Positions 45,188 through 54,548 of a stretch of DNA of 64,000 nucleotides are shown piece after piece. The DNA lies in contig CP073016.1 in assembly GCA_025370075.1 (NCBI GenBank), forward strand, positions 1,054,001-1,118,000. The letters are read 5' to 3'. This DNA comes from Chryseotalea sp. WA131a. Its GTDB lineage: Bacteria > Bacteroidota > Bacteroidia > Cytophagales > Cyclobacteriaceae. The translations under genes and the position numbers were made by a program. Positions within the stretch are counted from its first letter, which is position 1. Each line of letters starts with the position of its first letter. The notes beneath the pieces were generated by a model. That model was not told the origin of the DNA and searched no databases. It was given only the letters and a program-made list of their open reading frames with translations.

Positions 45188-46816
45188 CTAGACCATGAGT
45201 ACGCCTTCTCCCGGAACTATGTTCTTGTCGTATAAGATCTCTTTCTCTCCGTAAAGCCTTTCGGAAACGAGTCCCATTTCCCGGCATTCCCTGATAAGTT
45301 GGTTGGACTGAACAATAGGGTTTGCATCGTCGGCATTCCTTGCAGTTGTTATGAACTCAAGCCATGGCTCGAGCCCCATTGCATATACATAAACCTCTTT
45401 CGGGTTAAAGATGTTAACGAGTTTTATCCCCTCCTTGCAATTCGATCCTGCCAGTCGCCTGCTTTGATCCTGTACCCTTGTTAGTTTCTGCGTCAAGAGT
45501 GGGCCGTACAACCACGAAAGTGGAGCACCGTCACACTCCATTCCGAGGAACATTACATCTACGTCGCCTGTCAAGCTGTGCACTCGTTCGTACATCTCTG
45601 GTATCGTAGCTTTGGAATCCGCAAAAAACAACAACTTGAAATTTCCAATCTTAATAAAGTAACAGGCCTTTGTGAGGATGTCGAGATCACAGTGTTCCCC
45701 GGTAAACGGGAGCGCTTGAACGCTTATATCGTCGAACTGCAACAAATCCATTTCTCCCACTTCTACCACATTGTTGAAGCCGATGCTATTCAACATTAAT
45801 TTCAAGTTAGGGTCTTCAAGCTTGCCGCCATAGGTCCGGGGCACGATGACCTTTCCAATTTTATGACGAATGGGTAGCAACGTCTCGAACAGTATGTGAT
45901 CCTGGTGATTGTGGGTGATCACCACATAATCAATGACTGGCGGAAGGTCCATGTCCGAAAAACGATCGAGCCCGTTTAAATACCCGTAGTAACTCAAGAG
46001 CGGATCCAAAAGAATACTTACTTCCCTTGTTTCAATGAGAATGCAGGCATGTCCCATATACCGCATACGTACCTTATCCCCTGTATACCGGTTATAAGGG
46101 CGCGGCGGCTCGTCGGTAAAGAATGTTTGAAAAATATCCTTCTGCTCTGTCTTGATCCCCAGGACTTGCTGTATCCGATCATATGAACTGGGATGCCATT
46201 TCATTTTGGCCAGCAGATCTATTTCCGGGCGATTAAAGGCCAGGTCAAGGTAAACACTGTTATGGTCCTCAAACCTTGGTGTGCTCAGTACAAAGGGGCG
46301 TTCATCGTTTTCCGTTAGCCATAAGGCGACACCTTGAGATTTTGCCTTATAGAAATCGGATTGATACAAAAGAGGTTCAAAGAATCGGAAGTCAGCGTGA
46401 TGATTCCTGTCGTAGTACAATTCAACCAGTCCCCGCAGTATCGTAGGTACTTTTTGATAAATCTCGTCCAACCCGACGCCCTTATTTTGATTTCGAAGGA
46501 GTGCATCAAGTTCCTGTATGGCATCGGCCAATTGCAATAGGTCCGTATTCTCCTCGAGTGTTTTTTGCAGCAACGCCGTAACCCTGTCTACGGAATTTTC
46601 TTTAAAATCCATGAATGGCCCGCCCTTCATTTTCGGATTACTTGCAGCATTGCGGTGAATTTCCGGATTATCAATATATGATTGCATAATCGTAAAATGC
46701 CGTCTTTGAATATTGAGTGCCAGGGTGGCGGGAGAAATGAGGTGTGACCACGCATACCACTGATTAACGAGTGGCTCGAAGACAACATTCGGTTTCAAAT
46801 ACACTTCGCGTTCCAT
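45188..46816 (-). CDS. CmlA-type diiron beta-hydroxylase (MBL fold), NRPS tailoring
   Basis: A 542-residue protein. The N-terminal part (VFEPLVNQWYAWSHLISPAT) is followed by an MBL-fold domain with HNHQDH (His302, His304, Asp306, His307), Glu374 in TGEHCD and Asp400 in FFADSKA. These sit at a constant offset of 3 from the diiron ligands of CmlA as I remember them (305, 307, 309, 310, 377, 403), including the Glu that marks CmlA against ordinary MBL enzymes. I do not find the last His ligand at the matching site (Tyr477 is there). CmlA hydroxylates the beta carbon of an aminoacyl group on a carrier protein, so this enzyme probably hydroxylates a tethered residue. Confidence 0.72.
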   Translation of the reverse strand: MEREVYLKPNVVFEPLVNQWYAWSHLISPATLALNIQRRHFTIMQSYIDNPEIHRNAASNPKMKGGPFMDFKENSVDRVTALLQKTLEENTDLLQLADAIQELDALLRNQNKGVGLDEIYQKVPTILRGLVELYYDRNHHADFRFFEPLLYQSDFYKAKSQGVALWLTENDERPFVLSTPRFEDHNSVYLDLAFNRPEIDLLAKMKWHPSSYDRIQQVLGIKTEQKDIFQTFFTDEPPRPYNRYTGDKVRMRYMGHACILIETREVSILLDPLLSYYGYLNGLDRFSDMDLPPVIDYVVITHNHQDHILFETLLPIRHKIGKVIVPRTYGGKLEDPNLKLMLNSIGFNNVVEVGEMDLLQFDDISVQALPFTGEHCDLDILTKACYFIKIGNFKLLFFADSKATIPEMYERVHSLTGDVDVMFLGMECDGAPLSWLYGPLLTQKLTRVQDQSRRLAGSNCKEGIKLVNIFNPKEVYVYAMGLEPWLEFITTARNADDANPIVQSNQLIRECREMGLVSERLYGEKEILYDKNIVPGEGVLMV

Positions 46817-46832
46817 GTAATAGTTTTACCGG

Positions 46833-47999
46833 TTAAAAAAACACGCCGGTTAAAGTCGCGGGCTTCAATCTGCTTTTTCTGGATTTTCGAATAAATGTCC
46901 GGATCGCGCCGAACCACGAAAAGTAATCGACGATCAACTTGATAGCGGGGAACATCACAACTGCCTTCATCTTCTTTCCTTTCAATTCACTAAACTCCTT
47001 CGGCCCCGTTACAATCATAATGATGCAGCCGAGAGCGTTCAGAATGTAAATAGAGGGAAGTATGAGTAGTGCAACTATTGGATTAATGAACGCCGTCGCG
47101 AACAACGTAATTGGAAGGAGCAAAACGAAAGCAATAACAAGAAAATCCAGTACCGCGCGTACTCCAATCTTCTTCATCTTTCTCATTTCCGACAGGTAGT
47201 AGTCACGTTCTTTACTAAACGTCTCCAGGTACCCTAGTTCCCAGCGAATTCGTTGCTTGACCAGAGCCTTAAGCGTGAGCGGTGGTCGTGTCGAAATCAA
47301 AATATTGTCGACATACACAGTCTTGTATCCACCCCGCAGGCCAATCAATGTAGACTCCCGATCCTCGCCACTTCGCAAGCCGCTATGCCTGACGAAAATA
47401 TTATTCAACACACTCCGTTTGTAGCACGAGCCGGCGCCTGGCATAACCGGAACGCTTTGTTCCTTGTGATGAATCCGATAGAAGACCCTGAGACAAGAGT
47501 ACTCAAGTTGCTGCCATAGAAATATATTACCAGAGCCTTCGTACGGCACCATCCTGTAATAACAGCCCATCAACTCCGGGTTGCGCCGCAGGTTCTCAAT
47601 GCTTTTACCGACATTCCAGAGTCCATCAAGATCTGTATCGAAGTCCGACAAGATGACAAACTCATGAGTGATCGAGAGCGTAGTCAGGAAGAGAGCCCCC
47701 ACCTTCTGGGCATTAGGATACACAGAAGCAACGAAGAACGCGCTCTGATTTAATTCAAAAAAAGTTACAAGCTTCTGAAGACTACGGTCAGTCGATCCGT
47801 CGTCAATTATTATGACGTCTATTTCGTCTCTGTATTTCTCGGCAAGTCCTTTGAAGTAAGAAAGGCGACGTTCCATATTGCAATTGCTGTCCTCATTAAA
47901 AAGTGGTATCAATAAGGCAACTTTCTTATAACCCTCGGGAACCGGTCCGATCCACTTTAGGTTTACCGCCCGCTGTTTAAGATCCTTGATCATTATCAT
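46833..47999 (-). CDS. Membrane-bound family 2 glycosyltransferase
   Basis: About 388 residues from the ATG at 47999; a TTG at 48005 overlapping the previous stop is also possible. Catalytic features are VALLIPLFNED, IIDDGSTDRSL, LSDFDTDLDGLW and the Q-x-x-RW box as KQRIRWELGYL. Two or three C-terminal membrane helices (FLVIAFVLLLPITLFATAFI and IVALLILPSIYILNALGCII) make it a processive-type or undecaprenyl-type transferase. Its place between the stand-alone C protein and the CmlA-like gene suggests peptide glycosylation. Confidence 0.82.
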   Translation of the reverse strand: MIMIKDLKQRAVNLKWIGPVPEGYKKVALLIPLFNEDSNCNMERRLSYFKGLAEKYRDEIDVIIIDDGSTDRSLQKLVTFFELNQSAFFVASVYPNAQKVGALFLTTLSITHEFVILSDFDTDLDGLWNVGKSIENLRRNPELMGCYYRMVPYEGSGNIFLWQQLEYSCLRVFYRIHHKEQSVPVMPGAGSCYKRSVLNNIFVRHSGLRSGEDRESTLIGLRGGYKTVYVDNILISTRPPLTLKALVKQRIRWELGYLETFSKERDYYLSEMRKMKKIGVRAVLDFLVIAFVLLLPITLFATAFINPIVALLILPSIYILNALGCIIMIVTGPKEFSELKGKKMKAVVMFPAIKLIVDYFSWFGAIRTFIRKSRKSRLKPATLTGVFF

Positions 48000-48001
48000 A
48001 C

Positions 48002-49594
48002 TCAAATTCCAATTAGTGGTCTTTGTTTCTCTTTTAACACTCGTTTTATATGAGAAAGGTATTCGCCGATGAAGTTGGTTATCGCAGTTTTGTCAAGGAC
48101 ACTACTGTCATAGTCAACCCTCAGCCGTATATTGTTAGCAGTATTAATAAACTTCAGGTTTATATCTATTGGGATGAGTATGTTGGAAGGCCCTTCGATC
48201 GCCGATACCGTGAAGTCTACGGGTAGTGGCATCCTCGATAAATCGGAGCGACTGTATGAAGATCTGTCAGTATCTTCGTATTGTATTGCCCAGAATGTGT
48301 CTGACGGATTTCCCTCCGCCAGGAGTTTTTCGTGTAGGAACTGCATCAACGTAAGAGCGCGATGTTCCTGCATATCTTCGTTGGCCTTTTTTACTCTCGG
48401 GATAGCAGTCGCGAACGACTCATCCTCATCAAATACAGTACGCACAAATACGCCCTTCGCGTAGCATCCGATCTGATTATTGCAGCTCTGGAAGTCGCGG
48501 CCAAAAACATCGGTTCGAATCAAAATGTCATTGACCCGGGTTGATGAAAAAACGAATGATTTAAACGTGGCTTGCAAGATGACAAAAAGCGAAGTCGAGA
48601 AGTCGATCGTCAGCGCTCTCAACTTCCTGGACGCGTCGGTGCTAAACTCAAATTGCTCGCACTTTGATATCCGGTCGGACATCTTTCGCTTCAGACTTCT
48701 GATGCCACGAATGGGTACCCTTTTTGTGGGCAGTTTGGGAAAAGTGGAATTCCAATACACCCATTGCGATCGACCATGGAGCTCTACCTGGTAATTGATC
48801 AACGCAAGATTCTCCTTGTACTGATATCTTAGAGCCGGTAGATTAGGAAGCAAATTTTTCGCGAAGGCGATATAGGAAACATAGAGATCTCTCAAAAAGA
48901 TCTCGTCGGACATCGTATCGAATACTACGTGATGAAACTTGAAGGAGAGAATGTACTTCTTAACCTTCAACTGGATCAGGCGTACAAGGAATATTGGTCC
49001 ATTTTCAAGATCAAACTTATGATCTGCGAAACGGGAAAGTTGAACGATTTTCTCATCTCCTTCGGCCATTCCACTTAAATCGAAGTACTCCGAGGTATAG
49101 AAACTTTCGTCTTCGACTCTCAGAAAGTAACTGTCGTCCAGCTTATGGAATGTGGTCCTGAGGCTTTCGTGACGTTGTACAAGGTATGCAATACTCTTGT
49201 TGAATGTAGTCACGTCGAAATCGCCGAGTATCTCATAATTCTGGATGACACTCCCATGGATATTGTCCTCGTTTTTAAACTCGGCGTCCAATGAGTCGTC
49301 GAGCCAATAATTTTGTACGGGTGTCACGGCATAGTAGTCTCTACCATTCCTGACGACTTTCGGTATTGACCAGTCCGAGTGAAGTTCACTAAAATCCTTT
49401 TCGGACTTCATATTCTTTAAATATTCAATAACATTTTGCTTATGGAGGCGTAGTTCATCCAGGATTCCCGGATCAATGACTTTTCCTTTCGGGTATTTGA
49501 GCGAGAGTCCTGAATCATCGTACAAAATCTTCAGGCCTGCCTGATTCGATCGACCAAGCAACTCACTTATCTGTGTTAACAATAATTTATCCAC
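48002..49594 (-). CDS. Stand-alone NRPS condensation protein with TubC docking domain
   Basis: 530 residues, GTG start. Residues 1-62 are a TubC-like N-terminal docking domain (LLTQISELLGRSNQAGLKIL and DELRLHKQNVIEYLK). The rest is one condensation domain with the active-site motif HHVVFDT (His221, His222, Asp226), where the usual Gly after Asp is Thr. There is no A, PCP or TE domain. It follows the Ser module by 18 bases. A terminal C domain can release a peptide by condensing it with an amine or alcohol, or could add the last building block; this cluster lacks a visible integral TE in the window, so release here is plausible. Confidence 0.82.
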   Translation of the reverse strand: MDKLLLTQISELLGRSNQAGLKILYDDSGLSLKYPKGKVIDPGILDELRLHKQNVIEYLKNMKSEKDFSELHSDWSIPKVVRNGRDYYAVTPVQNYWLDDSLDAEFKNEDNIHGSVIQNYEILGDFDVTTFNKSIAYLVQRHESLRTTFHKLDDSYFLRVEDESFYTSEYFDLSGMAEGDEKIVQLSRFADHKFDLENGPIFLVRLIQLKVKKYILSFKFHHVVFDTMSDEIFLRDLYVSYIAFAKNLLPNLPALRYQYKENLALINYQVELHGRSQWVYWNSTFPKLPTKRVPIRGIRSLKRKMSDRISKCEQFEFSTDASRKLRALTIDFSTSLFVILQATFKSFVFSSTRVNDILIRTDVFGRDFQSCNNQIGCYAKGVFVRTVFDEDESFATAIPRVKKANEDMQEHRALTLMQFLHEKLLAEGNPSDTFWAIQYEDTDRSSYSRSDLSRMPLPVDFTVSAIEGPSNILIPIDINLKFINTANNIRLRVDYDSSVLDKTAITNFIGEYLSHIKRVLKEKQRPLIGI

Positions 49595-49612
49595 GCGTGA
49601 ACGAAATGGTGT

Positions 49613-52600
49613 TTATAGAGTGATTGAATCGTACTCTTCGAATTTCTCCAGGTCGTTTTCCATGCAATATTGAATGTGCCTGGCAAGCAGATTAATGCTC
49701 TTAAACTGAAATATGGCTTTCACAGAAAGCTGCACTTTAAATTTGTCGTTGATCTCATAGATGAGCCGGATCGCCAATAACGAATGTCCACCCATTTCGA
49801 AAAAATCGTCGTTAACACCAATGGCTTTTGTCCTTAGCACATGTTCCCAGATCTCGGCGAGCTTTAATTCAATCTCTGTTCCCGGTGCCTCAAAAGATCT
49901 TGTATTCTCAAAAGAACGTTCCGGCATAGCGATCAATTTCTTCTTGTCAATTTTCCCGCTAAAGGTCAATGGCAATTGATCCAGCTGAACGTAGAAAACC
50001 GGGATCATGTAATCCGGTAATGTTCGTGCGAGGTGTTCGCGTATCTTCCGGTTTTCAATTGCAGACGAGCCTGTAAAGTAAACTACCAACTCCTTGTCGT
50101 CGCATTTGGTTTGTTTCATTAGGACAACCGCCTCGATGACGCCGGGATAGGCAGCCACTGCATTTTCAATTTCACCTAATTCAATCCGGTTCCCCCGAAT
50201 TTTTACCTGGTCGTCTTTTCTTCCCAGAAAGACAATGTTACCGTCGGGCAACCACATCGCCATATCACCAGTACGGTATAGACGAGTGCCTCCTGGAAAA
50301 GGATTATATGTAAATACGGATTCTGTTAGCGAGGAATTATTAAAATATCCTCTCGCAACGCCGGCGCCCGAAATGCACAACTCTCCAGCTATACCGACAG
50401 GCTGCAGATTGTCATATTTGTCGAGAACATAAAGCTGTATATTATCAATCGGCCGGCCGATCGGCACCGACGGCAAATCATCAATCTCACCCGGTGAGCA
50501 ATCATAATAAGATACATCGACAGTGGCTTCCGTTGGTCCATACAGGTTGATTAGTCGAGGCCCTTTCCCCAATGTCCGTCCAAAGGTAACGGTATCATCG
50601 ATCTTTAGGGCCTCCCCGCTCGCAAATACCTTCTTAAGCGATGTTAATATGCCCACATTGTAAGCCGGAGTAAATGCGGAAAGGAAACTCCTCAGCATTG
50701 ACGGAACAAAATGCAACGTCGTTACGTCGTATTTTTGAATAGTGGTCATCAGACGGTACGGATCCTTCTCGTCTCCCGGTTCCAACAAGCACAGGCTTGC
50801 TCCGGTGAAAGCCCACCATAACAACTCCCATACAGACACGTCGAAAACCAGCGGCGTCTTTTGAAGAATTACATCATTGTTGGTGATGCTATACCTCTTC
50901 TGCATCCAAAGTATCCTATTGACCACGGAGTGATGCTCAACCATCACTCCTTTTGGAACACCTGTTGATCCGGAAGTGTATATGATATATGCAAGGTCTG
51001 AGCCTTTCGCGACTTGCCGGGTGGTAAAATCTGCTTCGGAATTTTCAATCTCTGCCCATATCTGTTCAATGTCCACTGTTTGGCAAGTGCCTGTGACCAA
51101 ATCCTCCATAAAATTCTTGCGTGAAAAAAGTACTTTAAGGCGTGCGTCGCCGAGGATCAAATACTTCCTTTCGATAGGGTAACGTGGATCTATAGGCACG
51201 TAAACGCCACCGGCTTTCAATATTCCAAAGATCAATGGGATCAGGTGAGCTTCCCGTTCCAGCATAACTCCAACCTGATCTCCCACCCTGATGTTGTGAG
51301 CGGCGATCAGCCAGTGAGCGACTTTAGTCGTCTGTTCGTAAAGTTTCGAAAAACTTATCCTCTCGTCTCGCCATATCAAGGCGATGTTGTTCGGGTTTTT
51401 GGATACTTGTTCTTCAAATAACTCAATCACGTTACCGCTTGCTGGATATTCAGCTTGGGTCGCGTTAAACTCATTCAGGATTTGATCTTGTTCTTCATCT
51501 GACAAGATCCTGATATCACGCAGCTTGATCATCGGGTTGTTTAATGCCTGACCCAGGATCATTTTGAAATAAGTAATGAATCGACTTATGGTTTCTTCAC
51601 GGAAGAGCTTTCCCTTGTATTCAAAGCTAAATGTAATCAGGTTCTCAGAGTCAAGAACCGATAGCGTAAGATCGAAGTTGGGCGCCTCGTGCGAATATTT
51701 ACTAGGCTCAATCTTGAGGCTCTGGGTGTTAATCGCCAACCCGTTGTTGTTCTGATAAGAGAACAAAACATCGAAAAGTGGATTACGGGTAATATTCCTG
51801 GTTAGATTGAGTTCTTCAATCAATTCTTCATAACCATAGTCCTGGTTTTCAAAACAGTTAAGTGTTTTGGTGGTGACCCTTCTGACGCACTCCTGAAACG
51901 ACAAATCTCCGGGGATGCAGTTTCTCAAGGCAAGGGTGTTGACAAACATACCAACCACTCCGTCCAATCCAAAACGTCCCTGCGTGGAAACGGGCGTACC
52001 GATAACGATATCTTCCTGGTTACTCAGCTTCGATAACAGGACGTAATACATCGCTAAACAAACCATGTATGAGGTGGTGCCGGCGGTTGTCGCAAATTCA
52101 TTCAGTGCTTTCTTCTCTTGTCCTTGCAGGGTGAACTTCAGAGTGTGTCCGGATGACTTCTGCCCGATCTGTCTTGGAAAATCTATCGGCAACTCTAGTG
52201 GAACGACCTCATCCTGATACTCGGATTTCCAGAAGGCGGCCTGTTCCGATATTGCCTGCAGTCTTTTTTTACTTTGTTGCCACTCTGCATAGTCCTTATA
52301 CTGTCTCCTCAACGGTGGAAGGGATTCTCCATCGTAGAGTCGTTTAAAGTCGTTGATCAAATACTCCTGGGAGATACCATCAACGATTATATGGTGCATG
52401 TCGAGGATCAACAGATGTGAAGCGTCGCTTAACTCAACCAAACCTACCCTGAAAAGAGGATCGTGCAGGAGATCAAAAGGTCTTATGAAGGTGGCGATTG
52501 TTTTGTCCAGCTGTGCTACATCCGAAAATGAACACTCCATTCGCGTGGTACCCTCCGGTGAAATCACCTGATAGGGTGCGTTGTCCGCCAGGATAAAGGA

Positions 52601-52978
52601 GGTACGCAGGCTTTCGTGTCGGTCGACCAATTTCCTGATTGCCCGTTCCAGCTTCTTTTTATTGAGTTCGCCAGTTATCCTCAGTATGATCGGGATATTG
52701 TATGCAAGGGACTCGCGCTCAAATTCATACAAGAAATAAAGACGTTTCTGTGCAGACGATAGCTTGTAATACTTCTTCGGCCTGCATTTCGGGATCAAGG
52801 TCAACGTACTGTCGCTGCTTACCTTTTGCAAGTAGGTGATCAATTCAGATTTATTCTTTCGCACTTCATCCAGCAGCTGGTCGGAGTCGAATTCATCTGG
52901 AAGAAGAAGTTCGAGGTCATTGTCCCTGACCTTTATCATGATCTTGCTCTCTCTTAGCTTCTCTATTAACTTTTCCAT
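49613..52978 (-). CDS. NRPS module TubC-C-A-PCP, predicted to load serine
   Basis: 1121 residues. Residues 1-55 form a TubC-type docking domain, about 70-495 a condensation domain (HHIIVDG at 195-201), about 525-1030 an adenylation domain (YIIYTSGSTGVPKG, GEALKI, NLYGPTEATVD, YRTGDMAMWL), and about 1040-1105 a carrier domain (EMGGHSLLAIRL). Reading the A-domain pocket by alignment to GrsA gives D-V-W-H-F-S-L-V-D-K, the standard serine code. No epimerase or thioesterase follows. Docking at the N terminus means it accepts a chain from another protein, probably the NRPS at 62074 and beyond. Confidence 0.93.
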   Translation of the reverse strand: MEKLIEKLRESKIMIKVRDNDLELLLPDEFDSDQLLDEVRKNKSELITYLQKVSSDSTLTLIPKCRPKKYYKLSSAQKRLYFLYEFERESLAYNIPIILRITGELNKKKLERAIRKLVDRHESLRTSFILADNAPYQVISPEGTTRMECSFSDVAQLDKTIATFIRPFDLLHDPLFRVGLVELSDASHLLILDMHHIIVDGISQEYLINDFKRLYDGESLPPLRRQYKDYAEWQQSKKRLQAISEQAAFWKSEYQDEVVPLELPIDFPRQIGQKSSGHTLKFTLQGQEKKALNEFATTAGTTSYMVCLAMYYVLLSKLSNQEDIVIGTPVSTQGRFGLDGVVGMFVNTLALRNCIPGDLSFQECVRRVTTKTLNCFENQDYGYEELIEELNLTRNITRNPLFDVLFSYQNNNGLAINTQSLKIEPSKYSHEAPNFDLTLSVLDSENLITFSFEYKGKLFREETISRFITYFKMILGQALNNPMIKLRDIRILSDEEQDQILNEFNATQAEYPASGNVIELFEEQVSKNPNNIALIWRDERISFSKLYEQTTKVAHWLIAAHNIRVGDQVGVMLEREAHLIPLIFGILKAGGVYVPIDPRYPIERKYLILGDARLKVLFSRKNFMEDLVTGTCQTVDIEQIWAEIENSEADFTTRQVAKGSDLAYIIYTSGSTGVPKGVMVEHHSVVNRILWMQKRYSITNNDVILQKTPLVFDVSVWELLWWAFTGASLCLLEPGDEKDPYRLMTTIQKYDVTTLHFVPSMLRSFLSAFTPAYNVGILTSLKKVFASGEALKIDDTVTFGRTLGKGPRLINLYGPTEATVDVSYYDCSPGEIDDLPSVPIGRPIDNIQLYVLDKYDNLQPVGIAGELCISGAGVARGYFNNSSLTESVFTYNPFPGGTRLYRTGDMAMWLPDGNIVFLGRKDDQVKIRGNRIELGEIENAVAAYPGVIEAVVLMKQTKCDDKELVVYFTGSSAIENRKIREHLARTLPDYMIPVFYVQLDQLPLTFSGKIDKKKLIAMPERSFENTRSFEAPGTEIELKLAEIWEHVLRTKAIGVNDDFFEMGGHSLLAIRLIYEINDKFKVQLSVKAIFQFKSINLLARHIQYCMENDLEKFEEYDSITL

Positions 52979-52994
52979 TTATTCAGATTTTAGG

Positions 52995-53708
52995 TCACCG
53001 GGTATTAAGTGAAAACGTTTTATCAAGCGCGGTGTGTATCAGGCCGATTATCTTTTCAAGATTGTCGTTAATAAAAAAATGCCCACCCTCAAAAAACTTC
53101 AGGTCGCATTTTCCCCGGGTGTGCTTTCGCCACCCGAAGCACTGTTCAAGGGTCAATTCTTCTTCGGTACCAAGCATTACGGTTATGTCGGTCGTCAGGG
53201 GGCGTATCTCCTTGCCGGGCAGATCTGTCTCTGCAAGTCTGAAATCATTCTTCAAAACCGGCAAATAGATATCGACAATTTCGGGGTGATCAAAAAACTC
53301 TCTCGGTGTTCCGCCAAAGCTGATCAACTTGTGTTTGAAGTCCTGATCACTCAACAGGTGATATCTTTTATTGGGGTCTTTTAGATGGGGAGCACCGCAA
53401 CCGGATACAAAGAGATGGTCTGGTTCCGGCAAGCCACTGGATACTATGCGTTGAGCCAATTCGTACGCCAAAAATGCACCGAGGCTATGTCCATAAAGAA
53501 CATAAGGAGACTGCCTCAGGTCTTTTTCAATAATTTTAAGAATATCTTCCACTGCTTTGAACCGGTGCTCGTACAATGGTTCCTTCATTCGGGTGCCACG
53601 TCCTGCGAGCTCTACAGGAACAAGTTCAAATCCGGGATTCAAATGCTTTCTCCACAGATTAAACAACTGCGCCGAACCTCCGGCGTAGGGTATACAGAAA
53701 ATTTTCAT
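52995..53708 (-). CDS. Type II thioesterase
   Basis: A 237-residue alpha/beta hydrolase of the GrsT/SrfAD group that clears mis-primed carrier domains. Motifs are FCIPYAGGSAQLF, VELAGRGTRM, the nucleophile box YGHSLGAFLAYELA and the C-terminal His in EGGHFFINDN. The catalytic Asp is probably in the stretch around residue 175. It sits 16 bases before the serine module in the same direction. It could also act as the releasing enzyme, since no integral TE is seen. Confidence 0.9.
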   Translation of the reverse strand: MKIFCIPYAGGSAQLFNLWRKHLNPGFELVPVELAGRGTRMKEPLYEHRFKAVEDILKIIEKDLRQSPYVLYGHSLGAFLAYELAQRIVSSGLPEPDHLFVSGCGAPHLKDPNKRYHLLSDQDFKHKLISFGGTPREFFDHPEIVDIYLPVLKNDFRLAETDLPGKEIRPLTTDITVMLGTEEELTLEQCFGWRKHTRGKCDLKFFEGGHFFINDNLEKIIGLIHTALDKTFSLNTR

Positions 53709-53760
53709 TTGCTAATGCATTAAGATGACGGCCTTATTGACCCTGGCGTCGTTCGAAGAG

Positions 53761-54537
53761 TTAAGGCAGATACTCCAGTTCAACTGGTGTCTTGCGTGTG
53801 GCTTCCCGTATCAATGCACGGGCCGTTATCGCGGTTGAGTCAAAGATCAACATATCGTTAACCTTCTGCTCCCGGATCGCCATCGGCAATTCAGTACAGC
53901 CCAAAATGATCGCATCGGCTTTGCGATCACGGAAATAATCTATTGCCCGGCTTGCCAACAAGATCACATACTCTGTGACGTGGTTCTTTGATTTAAGGCC
54001 AACCTGTTCATCATAGATCATCCGGTGTATAACCTCATTCTGAAATTGAAATGGTGGCAACACTACCTCGCACCCCATCTGTGTTATTAGTTGCTCATAA
54101 AGGCGGGTCTTGTATGTCCCGTTAGTTGACATCACTCCAATTCGACGCACGTTCTTATGATGGTCACTTATGTACCGGCAGGTTTCAAAAGGCATGTGAA
54201 GGAGCTTCACACCCGACTTACGTTTTCTCAGGGCACTAACGACAACGTCATAAATTGGTGGCGCATGGGCAGAGTTACACGCCATGGCAACTACTTTTGC
54301 ATCCGCTGCTTCCAGTTTCCTGATCACTTCGGAAATACTGTGTGCGGGATTTGTGCTTATCTCTCCATCCAGGAACGCCGTTCGATCTCCGATCAGGTTC
54401 GGGAATGACATCAGTACAACAGGCAAATGATCTTGGTCACGGCTGGCTTGTGTAAAAGAGAGTACACTGTTGAACAGCCCTACTCCCGCCTGCGGCCCCA
54501 TTCCACCGACAATTCCTATTGTGTCCATGTCCATCAT
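53761..54537 (-). CDS. Aspartate/glutamate racemase family protein
   Basis: About 258 residues from the ATG at 54537; a TTG two codons upstream is possible. The two catalytic cysteines are seen in VAMACNSAHAP and IILGCTELPM, with IGIVGGMGPQAG at the start. The family interconverts L- and D-Asp or Glu without cofactor. In a peptide cluster it would supply a D-amino acid, for example D-Asp, as a building block. Confidence 0.88.
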   Translation of the reverse strand: MMDMDTIGIVGGMGPQAGVGLFNSVLSFTQASRDQDHLPVVLMSFPNLIGDRTAFLDGEISTNPAHSISEVIRKLEAADAKVVAMACNSAHAPPIYDVVVSALRKRKSGVKLLHMPFETCRYISDHHKNVRRIGVMSTNGTYKTRLYEQLITQMGCEVVLPPFQFQNEVIHRMIYDEQVGLKSKNHVTEYVILLASRAIDYFRDRKADAIILGCTELPMAIREQKVNDMLIFDSTAITARALIREATRKTPVELEYLP

Positions 54538-54548
54538 TGACAACAGAG

